Origin: Limisphaerales bacterium
Lineage (GTDB): Bacteria; Verrucomicrobiota; Verrucomicrobiia; Limisphaerales; UBA1096
NCBI GenBank assembly: GCA_004213515.1
Contig: SHAK01000003.1
Span: forward strand, 1-64,000
Direction of reading: 5' to 3'
DNA: 64,000 bases
Every line of letters starts with the position of its first letter. The first letter of the stretch is position 1. The position numbers and the translations under genes were made by a program. Below, piece by piece: positions 8,642 to 19,500 of the stretch. The notes beneath the pieces are model-generated. The model was given only the letters and a program-made list of their open reading frames with translations. It was not told the origin of the DNA and made no database searches.

Positions 8642-9712
8642 ATGCAAATTCGCTCTATCGTTATACCATTACTAAAATGGTTTTCCGAAAATTCAAGGGA
8701 TTTGCCTTGGCGAAAGACGATTGATCCATACGCAATATGGGTATCGGAGATAATGTTGCAGCAGACGCAGGTTAAAACCGTGATTCCATACTGGGAGCGC
8801 TGGATGAAGCAGTTTCCAAATATAATCTCACTTGCGAACGCACAAGAAGAGGATATTATTAAACTTTGGGAAGGGCTTGGATATTACTCGCGAGTTAGAA
8901 ATATGCACAAGGCCGCTAGGAATATTGTTACGAAGCATAATGAGAGATTCCCCTGTGATTTGGAGCATGTGTTGCCTTTGCCAGGAGTAGGGCGTTACAC
9001 AGGAGGCGCGATTTGCAGTATCGCTTACAACCAGCCAGAGCCAATAGTTGATGGCAATGTAATTAGAGTCTTAACTCGTTTGCTTGGTATCGAAGAATCA
9101 TCAAAATCTAAGTCAGTTATAGATTTCCTTTGGTCTGTTGCTGACGATCTAGTTAAGCATGCGATATCGTTACAAAAGCCTATGCAACGAAACGCTTCAT
9201 CATTTAATCAAGCGATGATGGAGCTCGGAGCCTTGGTTTGCATACCTAAAAATCCACTTTGTAATCATTGCCCATTAAAGGAAAGATGTATTGCGAGGAA
9301 GGAGAAAAAGGTTGAGATGATCCCTGTGGTCCCTAAGCGTGCGTCTCTTACAAAGCGACGTTTTGTTGGTTTTGTTATTTGTTGGCGTAATAAAATGTTT
9401 GTTAGTCGTCGTCCCAATTCTGTAGTGAACGCGGGGTTTTGGGAATTTCCTAATTGGGAAGTCGCAACCAAAGTTGAAGCAGTGACTATTGCTGAGGCAA
9501 ACTTATCTCTTAGCCAAGCAGAATTAAAACCTCTTTGTGTCATTAATCACTCCATAACACGATATCGAAATAGGCTTGAGATATTTTTAATTAAGGCTAG
9601 CCGAAAACCTCATTTGGCTAATCTCAGTGGTAAATGGCTTTCTGAATCTGAGGTTAAGGAATTACCGCTAACATCTGCCCATCGAAAAGTATTAAATAAG
9701 CTTATTTTTTAA
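8642..9712 (+). CDS. mutY: adenine DNA glycosylase MutY
   Basis: Removes adenine mispaired with 8-oxoguanine. 356 residues from the ATG at 8642, which aligns with known MutY starts; an ATG at 8582 would add 20 atypical residues. Visible features: LPWR, the catalytic Glu in WVSEIMLQQTQV (Glu36), helix-hairpin-helix LPGVGRYTGGAI, catalytic Asp in PIVDGNVIRVLTR, and a [4Fe-4S] loop with the exact C-X6-C-X2-C-X5-C pattern (CIPKNPLCNHCPLKERC). The C-terminal part is a NUDIX-like 8-oxoG recognition domain with VSRRP, FWEFP and SITRYR. The Tyr after LPGVGR, where bifunctional endonuclease III has Lys, supports a monofunctional MutY. It is divergent from thiS and convergent with the next gene, with two bases between stops. 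Confidence 0.95.
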   Translation: MQIRSIVIPLLKWFSENSRDLPWRKTIDPYAIWVSEIMLQQTQVKTVIPYWERWMKQFPNIISLANAQEEDIIKLWEGLGYYSRVRNMHKAARNIVTKHNERFPCDLEHVLPLPGVGRYTGGAICSIAYNQPEPIVDGNVIRVLTRLLGIEESSKSKSVIDFLWSVADDLVKHAISLQKPMQRNASSFNQAMMELGALVCIPKNPLCNHCPLKERCIARKEKKVEMIPVVPKRASLTKRRFVGFVICWRNKMFVSRRPNSVVNAGFWEFPNWEVATKVEAVTIAEANLSLSQAELKPLCVINHSITRYRNRLEIFLIKASRKPHLANLSGKWLSESEVKELPLTSAHRKVLNKLIF

Positions 9713-9714
9713 TT

Positions 9715-10671
9715 TTACTTCCAGTCTAAATTTAAGAAAATTTCTTTTCCGTTGGCAGATTTCGATTCGTCTGCAGCATTCATAAAAGCGTAAATTTCCA
9801 GCGTCTCGCGGTCGTCGACGGGTGATTTACCGCTAATAAAAAATTTAATTATTTCTTTAACTAGTGGGGCGTATCCATCGTAGGTGCCGACCTGGTATTC
9901 GCCAGTTTCACACTTGGCAGTGCCTCCATATCCGTTGCTTTCTCGGAAAATTCCGACACGCCCATCTTTCCATTTTCCCGTTACTTTAATTTTTCCATCT
10001 TTAGTTGTCCCTCTCTGAACTGAAATACAGCCTGGTCCCATTACAGTGAAAAGAGATTCTACACCATGTATGCCATACCAAAATAAGTCAGGATGATGTG
10101 GCTCGATGTGTGCAGGGCTGAATGTTTCGCAATGGAGTACCTTACCGTGCTTGCCGGCACGTGCAGCTAGAGTGGATTTAGAAAATCTGAGAGAGGACGA
10201 GCTGAATATTGGCACTTTATGTTGCTTTGCTAGGTGGTAAATTTTTTTGCAATCAGCAAATGTGCCAGCAAGTGGTTTATCAATATAAAGTGGTTTGCCA
10301 GATTTAATAACGTTGAAGGCGTGTTTTAAATGTGGTCGTCCATCAACATTTTCAATCATAATTGCATCAACCTGTTTGCATAATTCTTTTACGTTTGGGT
10401 AGAGTTTAACACCCCACTTACCGGTTAATTCAGCTGTAAATTTTTCGACTCTTGAATAACTAGCCTTGATGTCAGGGCTACTATCTTTAACAGCGGCAAC
10501 AACTTTTGCTCCTGGAATGTGATCTTTTGCTGAAGAGTCGTTTAGTATCCGGGTAAAAGCTGTGACATGTGAAGTGTCGAGCCCGATTATGCCGATCCGA
10601 ATCTCATTTGCTTGTGGAAAGGTAATTATTGAAGCCGCTAAAAGCAGCCAAATGATTCTGAAATTGTTCAT
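9715..10671 (-). CDS. secreted Gfo/Idh/MocA family oxidoreductase
   Basis: A 318-residue NAD(P)-dependent oxidoreductase-like protein. It starts with a signal peptide (MNNFRIIWLLLAASIITFPQA), then the Rossmann motif IRIGIIGLDTSHV. Further on, DAIMIENVDGRPHL and PLYIDKPLAGTFADC include the family's catalytic Lys in the x-K-P position, followed by an alpha/beta substrate domain. Exported Gfo/Idh/MocA proteins are frequent in Planctomycetes and Verrucomicrobia and usually act on sugars or sugar derivatives, probably with a tightly bound cofactor. The substrate is unknown. The stop is only two bases from the mutY stop. Next, divergently, lies a PSD1 protein, with 65 bases between them. Confidence 0.88.
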   Translation of the reverse strand: MNNFRIIWLLLAASIITFPQANEIRIGIIGLDTSHVTAFTRILNDSSAKDHIPGAKVVAAVKDSSPDIKASYSRVEKFTAELTGKWGVKLYPNVKELCKQVDAIMIENVDGRPHLKHAFNVIKSGKPLYIDKPLAGTFADCKKIYHLAKQHKVPIFSSSSLRFSKSTLAARAGKHGKVLHCETFSPAHIEPHHPDLFWYGIHGVESLFTVMGPGCISVQRGTTKDGKIKVTGKWKDGRVGIFRESNGYGGTAKCETGEYQVGTYDGYAPLVKEIIKFFISGKSPVDDRETLEIYAFMNAADESKSANGKEIFLNLDWK

Positions 10672-10736
10672 GAGTAACTTTGAAACGAATTAACACTAAA
10701 CGCAAAGTAAATACGGTTGTTTGAGCTAAGTTCTGA

Positions 10737-13700
10737 ATGTACTTTCTTCTTATGTTATTTCGTTCTTTAGCTTATCTCATTGGATTGAATGCGATTTTGT
10801 CGCAATGCCAATTACATGCAGAGGTGGGTGCAGATCACGCTGAGAACATGACAAAAGGGTTGAAATTATTTCGTTCAGAAATAGGGCAAGGACTTAAGAA
10901 GCATTGTGTTAAGTGTCATGGTGGTAATAAGACAAGAGGGGAGTTTGATTTGACGACACGTGAAGGACTGCTTAAGGGAGGCAGTGATGGGGTGGCTGTT
11001 ATTCCGGGTAAGTCTGAAGCCAGTCGTTTAGTTAAACTCATTTCACATATTAAAAAGCCGTTTATGCCTGTTAAGCATAAGAAGCTGTCGTTTGCTTTTA
11101 TTAAAAAAATTAGTGAATGGATTGATTATGGCGCTCCATATGACAAACCGCTTTTAGGATTAAAAATAAATAATAAAGAAATGCAGATCACTCAAGACGA
11201 TCGGCAGTATTGGGCTTTTAGGCCAATCCGAAAACCAATAATGCCGACTGTTAATAATGCTGATTGGGCTCAGAACGAAATAGATCTATTTATTCTTTCT
11301 AAGTTAGAATCAGCTAAAATACATCCTAATTCATTTGCAAAAAACAGAACATTAATTCGTCGAGTATATTTTGATCTAATTGGACTTCCTCCAACGCCGG
11401 AGGAAGTTGAATTATTTCTTTTGAAGGCAGATGGTGATCCTCGGGCTGCACTTGAAAGTGTAGTAGATCGTTTACTTAATTCTCCTCACTATGGTGAGCG
11501 TTGGGGACGCCACTGGCTTGATCTTGCAAGGTATGCTGACAGTTTTGGTTTTGAGCAGGATACTGACCGAAACCATGCATATCACTATAGAGACTTTGTA
11601 ATTAAAGCGCTGAACAATGACATGCCATATGATGAGTTTATTCGATGGCAGATTGCTGGTGATGAGATAAAGCCAAATGATCCACTTGCGCTTATGGCTA
11701 CTGGATTTCTTGGTGCAGGTGTATTTCCAACGCAGTTGACTGAGAAGGAATTTGAGTCAGCTAGGTATGATGAACTAGACGATATGGTGAATACGATTGG
11801 TACGGCAATGCTTGGGATGACTATAGGTTGTGCCCGTTGTCATGATCACAAGTTTGACCCTATTCCTATGCGAGATTATTACCGCATGGTAACTTCTTTT
11901 GCTACCACTATTCGCAGTGAGATTGATGTCGATTTAAACCCGGTCAAGTCACGCAATATTTTATCCAGATGGGAATCTGAACATAATAAAATTTCTGATA
12001 ATTTGTCTAAATGGGAATCAGATAATTTGCCTGCGCGGTTTAATCAATGGTTTGAGAATAGATCAGATCATAATAAAACTGAATTTGATTGGGTTTTGTT
12101 AGATAAAATCGATTTAAAATCCATTAATGGTGCAGGCATTGAATTGAAAGAGGACGGATCATTCTTGTTAAAGGGAAATAATCCGAAAGATGATCAATGG
12201 GTAGTTACAGCTGAAACTGCGGAGACAAAAATTACCGGTATTCGTATTGAAGCCATGACTGATCCATCAATGAAAAAGAGTGGCCCAGGTCGAGCAGAAA
12301 ATGGAAATTTTTCACTTAGCGATTTTCGGGTTTTCGCTGAGCCATTGGATGGAAGTGGCAAGAGAATTATTGTGAAATTAGTGAGCCCAAAAGCAACCTT
12401 TGAACAAAACAAGGCTGGTCTTTCAGTGTCTAGTTCTATTGACGATAACAAGCGTACTAGTGGGTGGGCGGTTGATCATGGAGGCATTGGTAAGGACCAG
12501 GCTGCATCTTTTGAATTCGTATCTCCGGTTATTTATGTCAGTGGTGTAAAACTTACATTAGAACTGGATTTTTTTACTAACTCCAAACATACAATCGGTC
12601 GGCCACGCTTTGCAATTACAAGTCAAACAAAGCCAATTATTCTTAATGGTTCCTCTATGCCGGCTACTTTAGCTAAACTTCAAAAAATGGTTGCGAATGT
12701 TCAGGATCTTAGCAAATTGGAAGATGCCAAACTATCAGAGTTGGTGGCGCTATACAGATTTACCGATGTTGAATGGCGAAAGCATGATGCCAAAATAAAA
12801 TCGCATTTAGCCAACAAGCCCAAACCAAAATTGACAAAAATTCAGGTTAGTAGCGAAGGCTATAAACCGATGCGCCATAATGCCGACGGTCGTGGTTTCC
12901 CTCATTATTACAAAGAAGTACACATGCTAAAGCGTGGGGATCCAAATCAGAAACAGGAAAAGGTGTCTCAGGGTTTTTTACGAGTACTGATGCATGAAGA
13001 CAAGAATGAGATGCACTGGCAAGAGTCAAAGCCTGATTGGGCTAGAACCAGTTTTCGCCGGAAATCGCTTGCTGACTGGTTGGTTGATACTGATCACGGG
13101 GCTGGTAAATTACTTGCTCGAGTAATTGTTAATCGTCTTTGGCAACACCATTTTGGTCGTGGTATTGTTAGCACTCCTAGCGACTTTGGTTTGCAGGGAA
13201 AACTGCCCACTCACCCTAGTTTGCTTGATTGGTTGGCTCATCAATTGATTAGTAATGGTTGGCGATTGAAGCCCTTACATAAGCAAATTATCATGAGCGC
13301 AACTTATGCTCAAAGTGCAGAATTTGTGCAATCCAAGGCACATGCGGATCCTGAAAATTATCTTTATTGGAGGCGAACCCCTCGCCGACTAGAAGCAGAA
13401 CCTATTCGTGATAGTTTACTCAAGATCAGTGGATTGCTCGATACAACTATGTTTGGGAAAGGTACACTCGATTCATCTATGGAGCGGCGCAGTATTTATT
13501 TCCAAATTAAGCGAAGCAAACTAATCCCTTCAATGCAGTTATTTGACACGCCTGAACCACTTGTAGGGCAAGGTATTCGGCCTTCGACTATTATTTCGCC
13601 GCAAGCTTTACTTTTTATGAATAACGCACAAGTGCGCAAAGCAGCACTGGCACTTAGTAAGGGTTTTGAGCCGCAAGCTACGGAGTTAGCAATTATTAAA

Positions 13701-13880
13701 GGGTACAATTCTGTTATAGGTAGACCTCCCACTCAAGTTGAACAAAAATCTTCTTTAAGATTTATTGAGCAACAGGAATTAGCTTACATAAAGTCAGGTC
13801 GCAAAGATGGTAGAGAGCTAGCTCTTGTTGATTTTGCTCAAGTACTTTTTGGACTCAACGAGTTCATATACGTTTATTAG
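10737..13880 (+). CDS. PSD1 cytochrome-like/DUF1549/DUF1553 protein with discoidin-like insert
   Basis: A 1047-residue exported protein with a hydrophobic N terminus to about residue 28. Domain order: PSD1 with CVKCH (57-61) and [15 protein letters not shown]1549 with [18 protein letters not shown] (251 on) and CARCH (365-369); a beta-rich segment at about 455-640 ([43 protein letters not shown]) resembling the discoidin/F5-8C-like module often embedded here; then DUF1553 with [32 protein letters not shown] and the end [12 protein letters not shown]. Unlike the copy at 4723-7704 it has no adjacent DUF1501 partner and carries a different insert. The ATG at 10737 is likely; an ATG six codons later is possible. 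Family activity is not established. Confidence 0.9.
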   Translation: MYFLLMLFRSLAYLIGLNAILSQCQLHAEVGADHAENMTKGLKLFRSEIGQGLKKHCVKCHGGNKTRGEFDLTTREGLLKGGSDGVAVIPGKSEASRLVKLISHIKKPFMPVKHKKLSFAFIKKISEWIDYGAPYDKPLLGLKINNKEMQITQDDRQYWAFRPIRKPIMPTVNNADWAQNEIDLFILSKLESAKIHPNSFAKNRTLIRRVYFDLIGLPPTPEEVELFLLKADGDPRAALESVVDRLLNSPHYGERWGRHWLDLARYADSFGFEQDTDRNHAYHYRDFVIKALNNDMPYDEFIRWQIAGDEIKPNDPLALMATGFLGAGVFPTQLTEKEFESARYDELDDMVNTIGTAMLGMTIGCARCHDHKFDPIPMRDYYRMVTSFATTIRSEIDVDLNPVKSRNILSRWESEHNKISDNLSKWESDNLPARFNQWFENRSDHNKTEFDWVLLDKIDLKSINGAGIELKEDGSFLLKGNNPKDDQWVVTAETAETKITGIRIEAMTDPSMKKSGPGRAENGNFSLSDFRVFAEPLDGSGKRIIVKLVSPKATFEQNKAGLSVSSSIDDNKRTSGWAVDHGGIGKDQAASFEFVSPVIYVSGVKLTLELDFFTNSKHTIGRPRFAITSQTKPIILNGSSMPATLAKLQKMVANVQDLSKLEDAKLSELVALYRFTDVEWRKHDAKIKSHLANKPKPKLTKIQVSSEGYKPMRHNADGRGFPHYYKEVHMLKRGDPNQKQEKVSQGFLRVLMHEDKNEMHWQESKPDWARTSFRRKSLADWLVDTDHGAGKLLARVIVNRLWQHHFGRGIVSTPSDFGLQGKLPTHPSLLDWLAHQLISNGWRLKPLHKQIIMSATYAQSAEFVQSKAHADPENYLYWRRTPRRLEAEPIRDSLLKISGLLDTTMFGKGTLDSSMERRSIYFQIKRSKLIPSMQLFDTPEPLVGQGIRPSTIISPQALLFMNNAQVRKAALALSKGFEPQATELAIIKGYNSVIGRPPTQVEQKSSLRFIEQQELAYIKSGRKDGRELALVDFAQVLFGLNEFIYVY

Positions 13881-13896
13881 TCTTTTAACTCCGTTT

Positions 13897-14418
13897 TTAT
13901 CTGACTGTATCTTTTGATTTGATTCCCCTTGCCAGTAGAAAGAGAGCAAAGAGTAGAAAGAGAGCACCTATGGGTAGGAGGATAATTCCGAGGCCAGGTT
14001 CAGAGCCATGAGTGATTACTCCGCCAAATATAAAGCCGCCTGGAATAAGCAATGTGGCTGCAATTAAGCACCGGGATGACAATCGCCGTATATTTTCTAT
14101 TAGATTAATTCGAGATAATGTCGCTGCGTATGCGATGTTGACTAGAGATAAAAAAGTTCCATGGGCATGCCCAAGTCTTAACATAAGTCGGTGTGTTTCG
14201 TTGTCTCCGCTGTTCATGTACCATCCTATTCTGAAAGCAAGAAATGTTTCGAGTAAGATGCCTAAGCAAACAAAAGCAAAAAGAGACCACCATCCAAATA
14301 TTAAATGTCGTCGTTCCTCGGGAAATAGGCCTGAATTAAATGTTGAATCTGGCTTTTTTTGCGGGGATTGAGTTTGCAATTCACTGCGTTCGCGTCGGGT
14401 AGGTTTTTGTTTGTTCAT
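13897..14418 (-). CDS. small polytopic membrane protein, possible cytochrome partner
   Basis: A 173-residue protein I cannot assign to a named family. After a charged N terminus (1-35) there are about four transmembrane helices (near 40-62, 85-103, 115-135, 142-163). Histidines sit at 38, 76, 84, 86 and 137. His84 and His86 in RLGHAHGTF, at the edge of the second helix, and His137 in GGVITHGSE, at the edge of the third, could be redox-cofactor or metal ligands, but this is inference only. Its ATG overlaps the stop of the octaheme cytochrome gene by four bases (ATGA), so the two are translationally coupled and probably form one complex. The convergent PSD1 gene stops 16 bases away. Confidence 0.8.
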   Translation of the reverse strand: MNKQKPTRRERSELQTQSPQKKPDSTFNSGLFPEERRHLIFGWWSLFAFVCLGILLETFLAFRIGWYMNSGDNETHRLMLRLGHAHGTFLSLVNIAYAATLSRINLIENIRRLSSRCLIAATLLIPGGFIFGGVITHGSEPGLGIILLPIGALFLLFALFLLARGIKSKDTVR

Positions 14419-16430
14419 TCCTGTAATGTTATAGGCTGATTGTTGCGTTTAGATTCAAAATACCTTGCCTTAGTTTCGATGGGTATCCCTTTATTATCGA
14501 TTAATAGATCAGGTTGTGAGGTGGTTTTTTCACGGCTTAGTATTTCGATCATCCAGAAGTCTGTAGCAGACTGAATTTGTTCATCGCGTGTGCTGAGGGA
14601 GCCGGTGTAGTCAAACTTAATATTATTCAAACGAGGATCATTGATTAATGACTTGTGTGCAATATAGCGCACAGCTGCATAAGGGTCATTCATGCCGCGT
14701 AATAGCCAAGAGGGCTGCCAGTGATCACCAGAAACTTCTCGTGCTGGTTCCCATCCCATGTGCCAAGCCGCAATTGCACGTTGTCCTGCATCACCCATAA
14801 GAAAAGTCTTAAGGACAGAAGAAATACCTAGGTCATCCTTATCAAGCTTCGCTAATTCGTGCTTATACCATTTATTGAGAGTTTTATTTGTCCAATCAAG
14901 TGATTGATTAATATGACAAAGATTACATGCATTTACTCGCCCAGTTGCAAGTTGTGTCTTGACACTAGGCGAATCGATTTGATGACTCCTAATGGCAGTT
15001 AATAGGCCGTATGTCGTGTGGGGCATATGACAATTATAACAGTTGCTGCCTGCTGAATTGGCTGAGTGATTTGTGTGCGCTGTCAAATTATCACGAAGGC
15101 TTTCATGGCATTTATAGCATGCTTCGTTGGAGTCCATTTGTGGAGCAAGTTGGTCGTTTTTGTCGTGATAACTGTGCATAGAATGGCATGAGAGGCAGGA
15201 CATCTTACCTCGTTTAAAACAGGCTGTATCGAGTAGTCCGTTATACTCTCGGCCGGTTACACGTACCATTCCGTCGGACCAAAACCGGTCGTTAAGCCAT
15301 TCTTTTCCTGGATGTGGATGCCCATGTTTTGTTGTGAATTTTTTTATGTCCTTTTGGGTGTTTTTTGAGGCATTAGTGAATGAACTAGGTTGTACTACTA
15401 CAGTGTTAACTGATGCATTAAGTTGTCCTCCGGGTAAAAATCTGGGGCCGTTATTATATCGATCCATTCTATTTGGCGTAAATTGATAGGAATGACATTG
15501 ACCACAAACTTGCGATGATTTTCGATGATCAATCTTTTTGTCATCTGGATTAGTTATGCCATAAGCGAATTTTTTTGAATCTTCGGCTTTGTATCTATTA
15601 AAAGGGTTTTGATAATAAGCAATGTGTTCCTGAGCTGGTCCGTGGCACGCTTCACAGGATATTCCTAACTCGGCGACTTCTGTTTTTGTAGTTCGTTGAC
15701 CTTTGTTTGAAGCCATAATTCGAGGCTTTCCCGCGACTGAATGACAATCAATGCATACAGTATTCCACTTTGCGTTTGGCTTGGCACTTTCTGGATCGCG
15801 TAAAAATGTATCTTCTACTGGTGCCCATTTTTGGTCAGCAATTAACCATCCGTAAGGGAAGGGGTGTTGTAGGTTGCCCTTCTTATCGCCCAGCCAGTAT
15901 ACTTGTAGATGATGTGATCCGGTTGTCATTGTCATCCGTTGCTTGCCTTGTTTGATTCCGTCAGTTCCTATGGTAGTGACCCAATATTCATCCTTTGTTT
16001 TTTCAAGTTGTAATTGTGATCCTCTGTGAGGGAGCTGAGTGCCGTTCCATTTTGCTAATACGGCCTCTGGTTTGGCTAGCTGCGTCATCGTGCGATGATA
16101 ACTCTTATGCCAGCTGTCGTATTCTCCCGGATGACATGCTCTGCAAGTTTGTGATGAGGTGTAGGCGTTAGAGGGGTTGGCAGATGACTTAATCTTAGTT
16201 TGATAGGGGGAGGAACTAAGAAGAGCATCTCTGGATGCATTATTGGCCCAATCATTATTATACTTTAAATAGCCTAGTACTAAGCCAAGTGCGATTGGTG
16301 TGCTTAGGATGCTTAGTAATTGCGCACGCTTTGCTGTGCGTAGGAAAGGGAAAAGTGAAATTACTAATAATACCGCGGGAATGATAAACTCAAGCCCGGG
16401 TGAATCGATCTTTGCGATCACTCCGTCCAT
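14415..16430 (-). CDS. membrane-anchored octaheme cytochrome c
   Basis: A 671-residue protein with two N-terminal hydrophobic helices (about 14-30 and 38-56) and then a large periplasmic part with eight CXXCH motifs: C96, C226, C259, C309, C412, C438, C464 and C502. They are CRACH, CIDCH, CEACH, CGQCH, CLSCH, CYKCH, CYNCH and CNLCH. A cytochrome c554/c' or hydroxylamine-oxidoreductase-like fold is possible, but I see no confident match to NrfA, Otr or Hao; there is no CXXCK. A His-rich stretch KHGHPHPG is at 368-375. After the last heme, residues 515-671 are heme-free, with WHMGW and RYIAHKSL suggesting a HEAT-like end. It lies 76 bases downstream of the CotH gene and overlaps the following membrane-protein gene. 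Likely a periplasmic electron carrier or reductase; the substrate is unknown. Confidence 0.88.
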   Translation of the reverse strand: MDGVIAKIDSPGLEFIIPAVLLVISLFPFLRTAKRAQLLSILSTPIALGLVLGYLKYNNDWANNASRDALLSSSPYQTKIKSSANPSNAYTSSQTCRACHPGEYDSWHKSYHRTMTQLAKPEAVLAKWNGTQLPHRGSQLQLEKTKDEYWVTTIGTDGIKQGKQRMTMTTGSHHLQVYWLGDKKGNLQHPFPYGWLIADQKWAPVEDTFLRDPESAKPNAKWNTVCIDCHSVAGKPRIMASNKGQRTTKTEVAELGISCEACHGPAQEHIAYYQNPFNRYKAEDSKKFAYGITNPDDKKIDHRKSSQVCGQCHSYQFTPNRMDRYNNGPRFLPGGQLNASVNTVVVQPSSFTNASKNTQKDIKKFTTKHGHPHPGKEWLNDRFWSDGMVRVTGREYNGLLDTACFKRGKMSCLSCHSMHSYHDKNDQLAPQMDSNEACYKCHESLRDNLTAHTNHSANSAGSNCYNCHMPHTTYGLLTAIRSHQIDSPSVKTQLATGRVNACNLCHINQSLDWTNKTLNKWYKHELAKLDKDDLGISSVLKTFLMGDAGQRAIAAWHMGWEPAREVSGDHWQPSWLLRGMNDPYAAVRYIAHKSLINDPRLNNIKFDYTGSLSTRDEQIQSATDFWMIEILSREKTTSQPDLLIDNKGIPIETKARYFESKRNNQPITLQE

Positions 16431-16506
16431 GTGGGGTTAAAAGGACTCTAACCACAGGATAGTTAAACTCAAGCTCAGTTAAGCCGATTACTTTAGGAAT
16501 TAAAGA

Positions 16507-19500
16507 TTAGTCAACTTTTACTGGGATTGTGAGGCGGTAATATCCTTTAGGTAAATTGAGTTTTTCTGAGGAAATTTCATGGAATATGGTTCGGGTTTTC
16601 GAGTTGGGCTCAAATTGTTTTACCTCTTTCCAATTTTGATTAGAAACGTCATTTACTCTCCATAGAATATATGATCGATTAGGCTGTGCTTCAAAAGAGA
16701 GTAGCATTTTGTTGTCATGTGAAACAAAATTTAGCCAAAGGACACTGGACTCATCATTGGGCTGGGTTCCGGCTAGAAATTCTTCAAGATTATTGTGGCC
16801 ATCGTTGTCATTGTCTAGCTTGGCATCGGAAACATCGTTTGGATTCAAGCCGTAAAGGTTTTCCCAAAGATTTGGTAATCCGTCATCATCGGTATCTTCG
16901 ATTATGAGATTTGAAAGCCCTGGGGTAGAATTATTAGGGAAAATGATTATAGTTTCATCTCCGTCTGGATAGCGCCCTTCGGAGACACCTCGAATTTGTT
17001 CGCTGAATAAAACTGAATCTATAATTTTATCATTAACATCACTGAGTAGAATTTCTTCTCCTTTGCCGCTAAGTTTAAAACTACTGTGATTTAGTCCGTC
17101 AGCAGTTGAATTATCGGCAATGAACTTTAGAAAACCTCTGCCATCGATGAACGTTAATGGTGGCATAATAGTTTTACCCGGTTGTGTGGGGTCATCTGAG
17201 AGTTTTAGTCCTTCAAGTAATATAGGTAATAAAGATTTATTATAAATCTCGAACCAATCACTACCATCCTCTGGGCGAGCCATCCACTCGTTGATTGATA
17301 GAGATTTCATGCTGCCTAGTGAGATATTTTTATTGTCTGATCCTGGTGAGGGTTTGTTGAGAGTCCAAGGCCCAATTCCACTTGGGCTTCGGCCAATAGA
17401 TAAATCATCAACCTGTGGGCCATACCCAATGGCATCCTGTATTTTTAACCCATCCTCGGTAGGCCACCATAGAGCAATATTTTGACCATCTTTATCAAGG
17501 GCAAAACCAGAATGTAGTCCAGGTTGATTGTTTGCGCCGTCACACCAAATAATGAGATGTGATTGTGGTGATAACATTGTCCCGTTAGGAAAAAAGTAAG
17601 ATGGAGTTTCGTTCACGCTGTCGCCAAGACCTGCTCCGGTTAAATTGATCTGTCTGTTAGTTGGATTGAATAGTTCTATCCAGTCCGGATTAGAATCTCC
17701 GTTTTGCACTGAGCCTCGATTAGCGGCCATTAATTCGTTTATAATAACGCCATCGGGTAATCTTTCAATAGTGGCGCTTAAGCTGGTTCCGAAAGCAAGA
17801 TCACTATCGTTGGTAGAATATTGATGTACTTCGACAGCTAGGAGGTTATTGCCTTGTTTAAGTTCTTTGCCAGATAGTTTTATTATTCCACTAATATCTG
17901 CATCTCGAACGGTGCTATTTGCACGGGTAGTATAGCGGATAGCGCCTCGTTCTTTCATGTTGATACGATGAATTTCTTTGCCGTTTAAATAAAATGCAGC
18001 GCCATCATCCACTAAGTATTGAAGCTGTAATTCTGCCCCAGATACTGAGTGATCAAAGTTGAAAGATTTACGGAAATAGAATGTACGAGGCCCCATTTTC
18101 AAGGTTGTAGACATCTTATGTTTTTGTCGGGTTGTTGCTCTGCCTATGAAAGTCTTTCCGTTTTTCCAAGCAGAGTCGTCGTAGTTATTGTTGCGCCAAT
18201 CTTTACCCAGATCTTCGCCCTCTGCATTGTATTTCCATGTCGTGTCTTTTAAGGTGATAATATTGACAGATTCTGCGTGTCCACCGTAGCGAAAAATGGC
18301 ACCAGTGGCGGGTAAAGATTTTCGACCCTTGTTGTCGACAAAGGTTGCCTGCCAATAGTAAGTACGACCAAATTCCAATAATTCAAATGGAACAGGCATT
18401 TTGGTGAGGTGTTCTTTGGATTCGGTTTTGAACACTGGATAAGTGAATGAGCCGTCTGAAGATCGAATAGCCCATATAGTACTTTCGTGCTCCACTTTGT
18501 TTTCTCCAGGCTCAAATGTGGAAACGACCATAGAGGCCGGTGAGTATACTGAGCTGCCGTCAGCAAGTCTCAATGCTTTGGGTTGAGTGGGAACCTTTAC
18601 TGACGCGCATTGTTTGTTGATACTTATTTGTCGGTTTCTTGCATATGTGGCGTAACTACCCAATCCAATACGCTTAAGATTATCTGGAGTTAATAGTGTG
18701 TTGTTCAAGTGATACAGGTGCTCCTTATATTCTTCTCGAAAAGCCTTGAAGAAAGCGTCTTTAATTGGATGAGTGCCGTGGCTTGTGTTAGAATTACCAG
18801 CCTCTCCAATGTAAATTGATTTATTTACATAACTGCTTTGCATATCATTATCGAAATCCCATGGTAACATGCCCCAGCGTCCGTCTGCTCTTCTCCAAAA
18901 GTAAAAGTTGTGAACGGTGTCATCCCAAGTACCCATCCAATTGCGAACTGCAATATAATCCATCAGGGCATTCATATCCCAGTTTTCCAAAAACCACTTG
19001 CGAAGTTGAGTGCGATTGTTTTTGTATTTTGCTAGACCGTCTATGAGTTCCTTTAATTCACTGTGACCTTTCCAATCTTGATTTTTTGATGAGTAAATCC
19101 ACTCATAGCGTTGTAGTGATGACCATCCATCGCGAGGTGAAAGTTTGCTTCCGTCCCCACGGCCGTAAGGCCCTAGATTTTGAAGGATTCCGCTAGATTT
19201 AAAAATATGGCCATTTGGTTCTAATTCGGATCCAGGATTTCGATTAACTTGATCTTCGTGATATTGTTCAAGCATTCGATCATTATGGTCCTCTAACATC
19301 AAGCGACGCATTTTTCGTTTGTTTATTGAGACATCAACCCATTCGGTGTGTGAAGTAGGAAGGCCTAGTTCTCTGTAAAGTGCATGACCAGCAATTGTAA
19401 CATTATCCTTGTCCGTAAACATAAGGTCACTTTGGCCATCAAAACGATTATATCGAGGGAGACGAACCTTCCATGAATTACGTGCGCTATTACGACGAAA

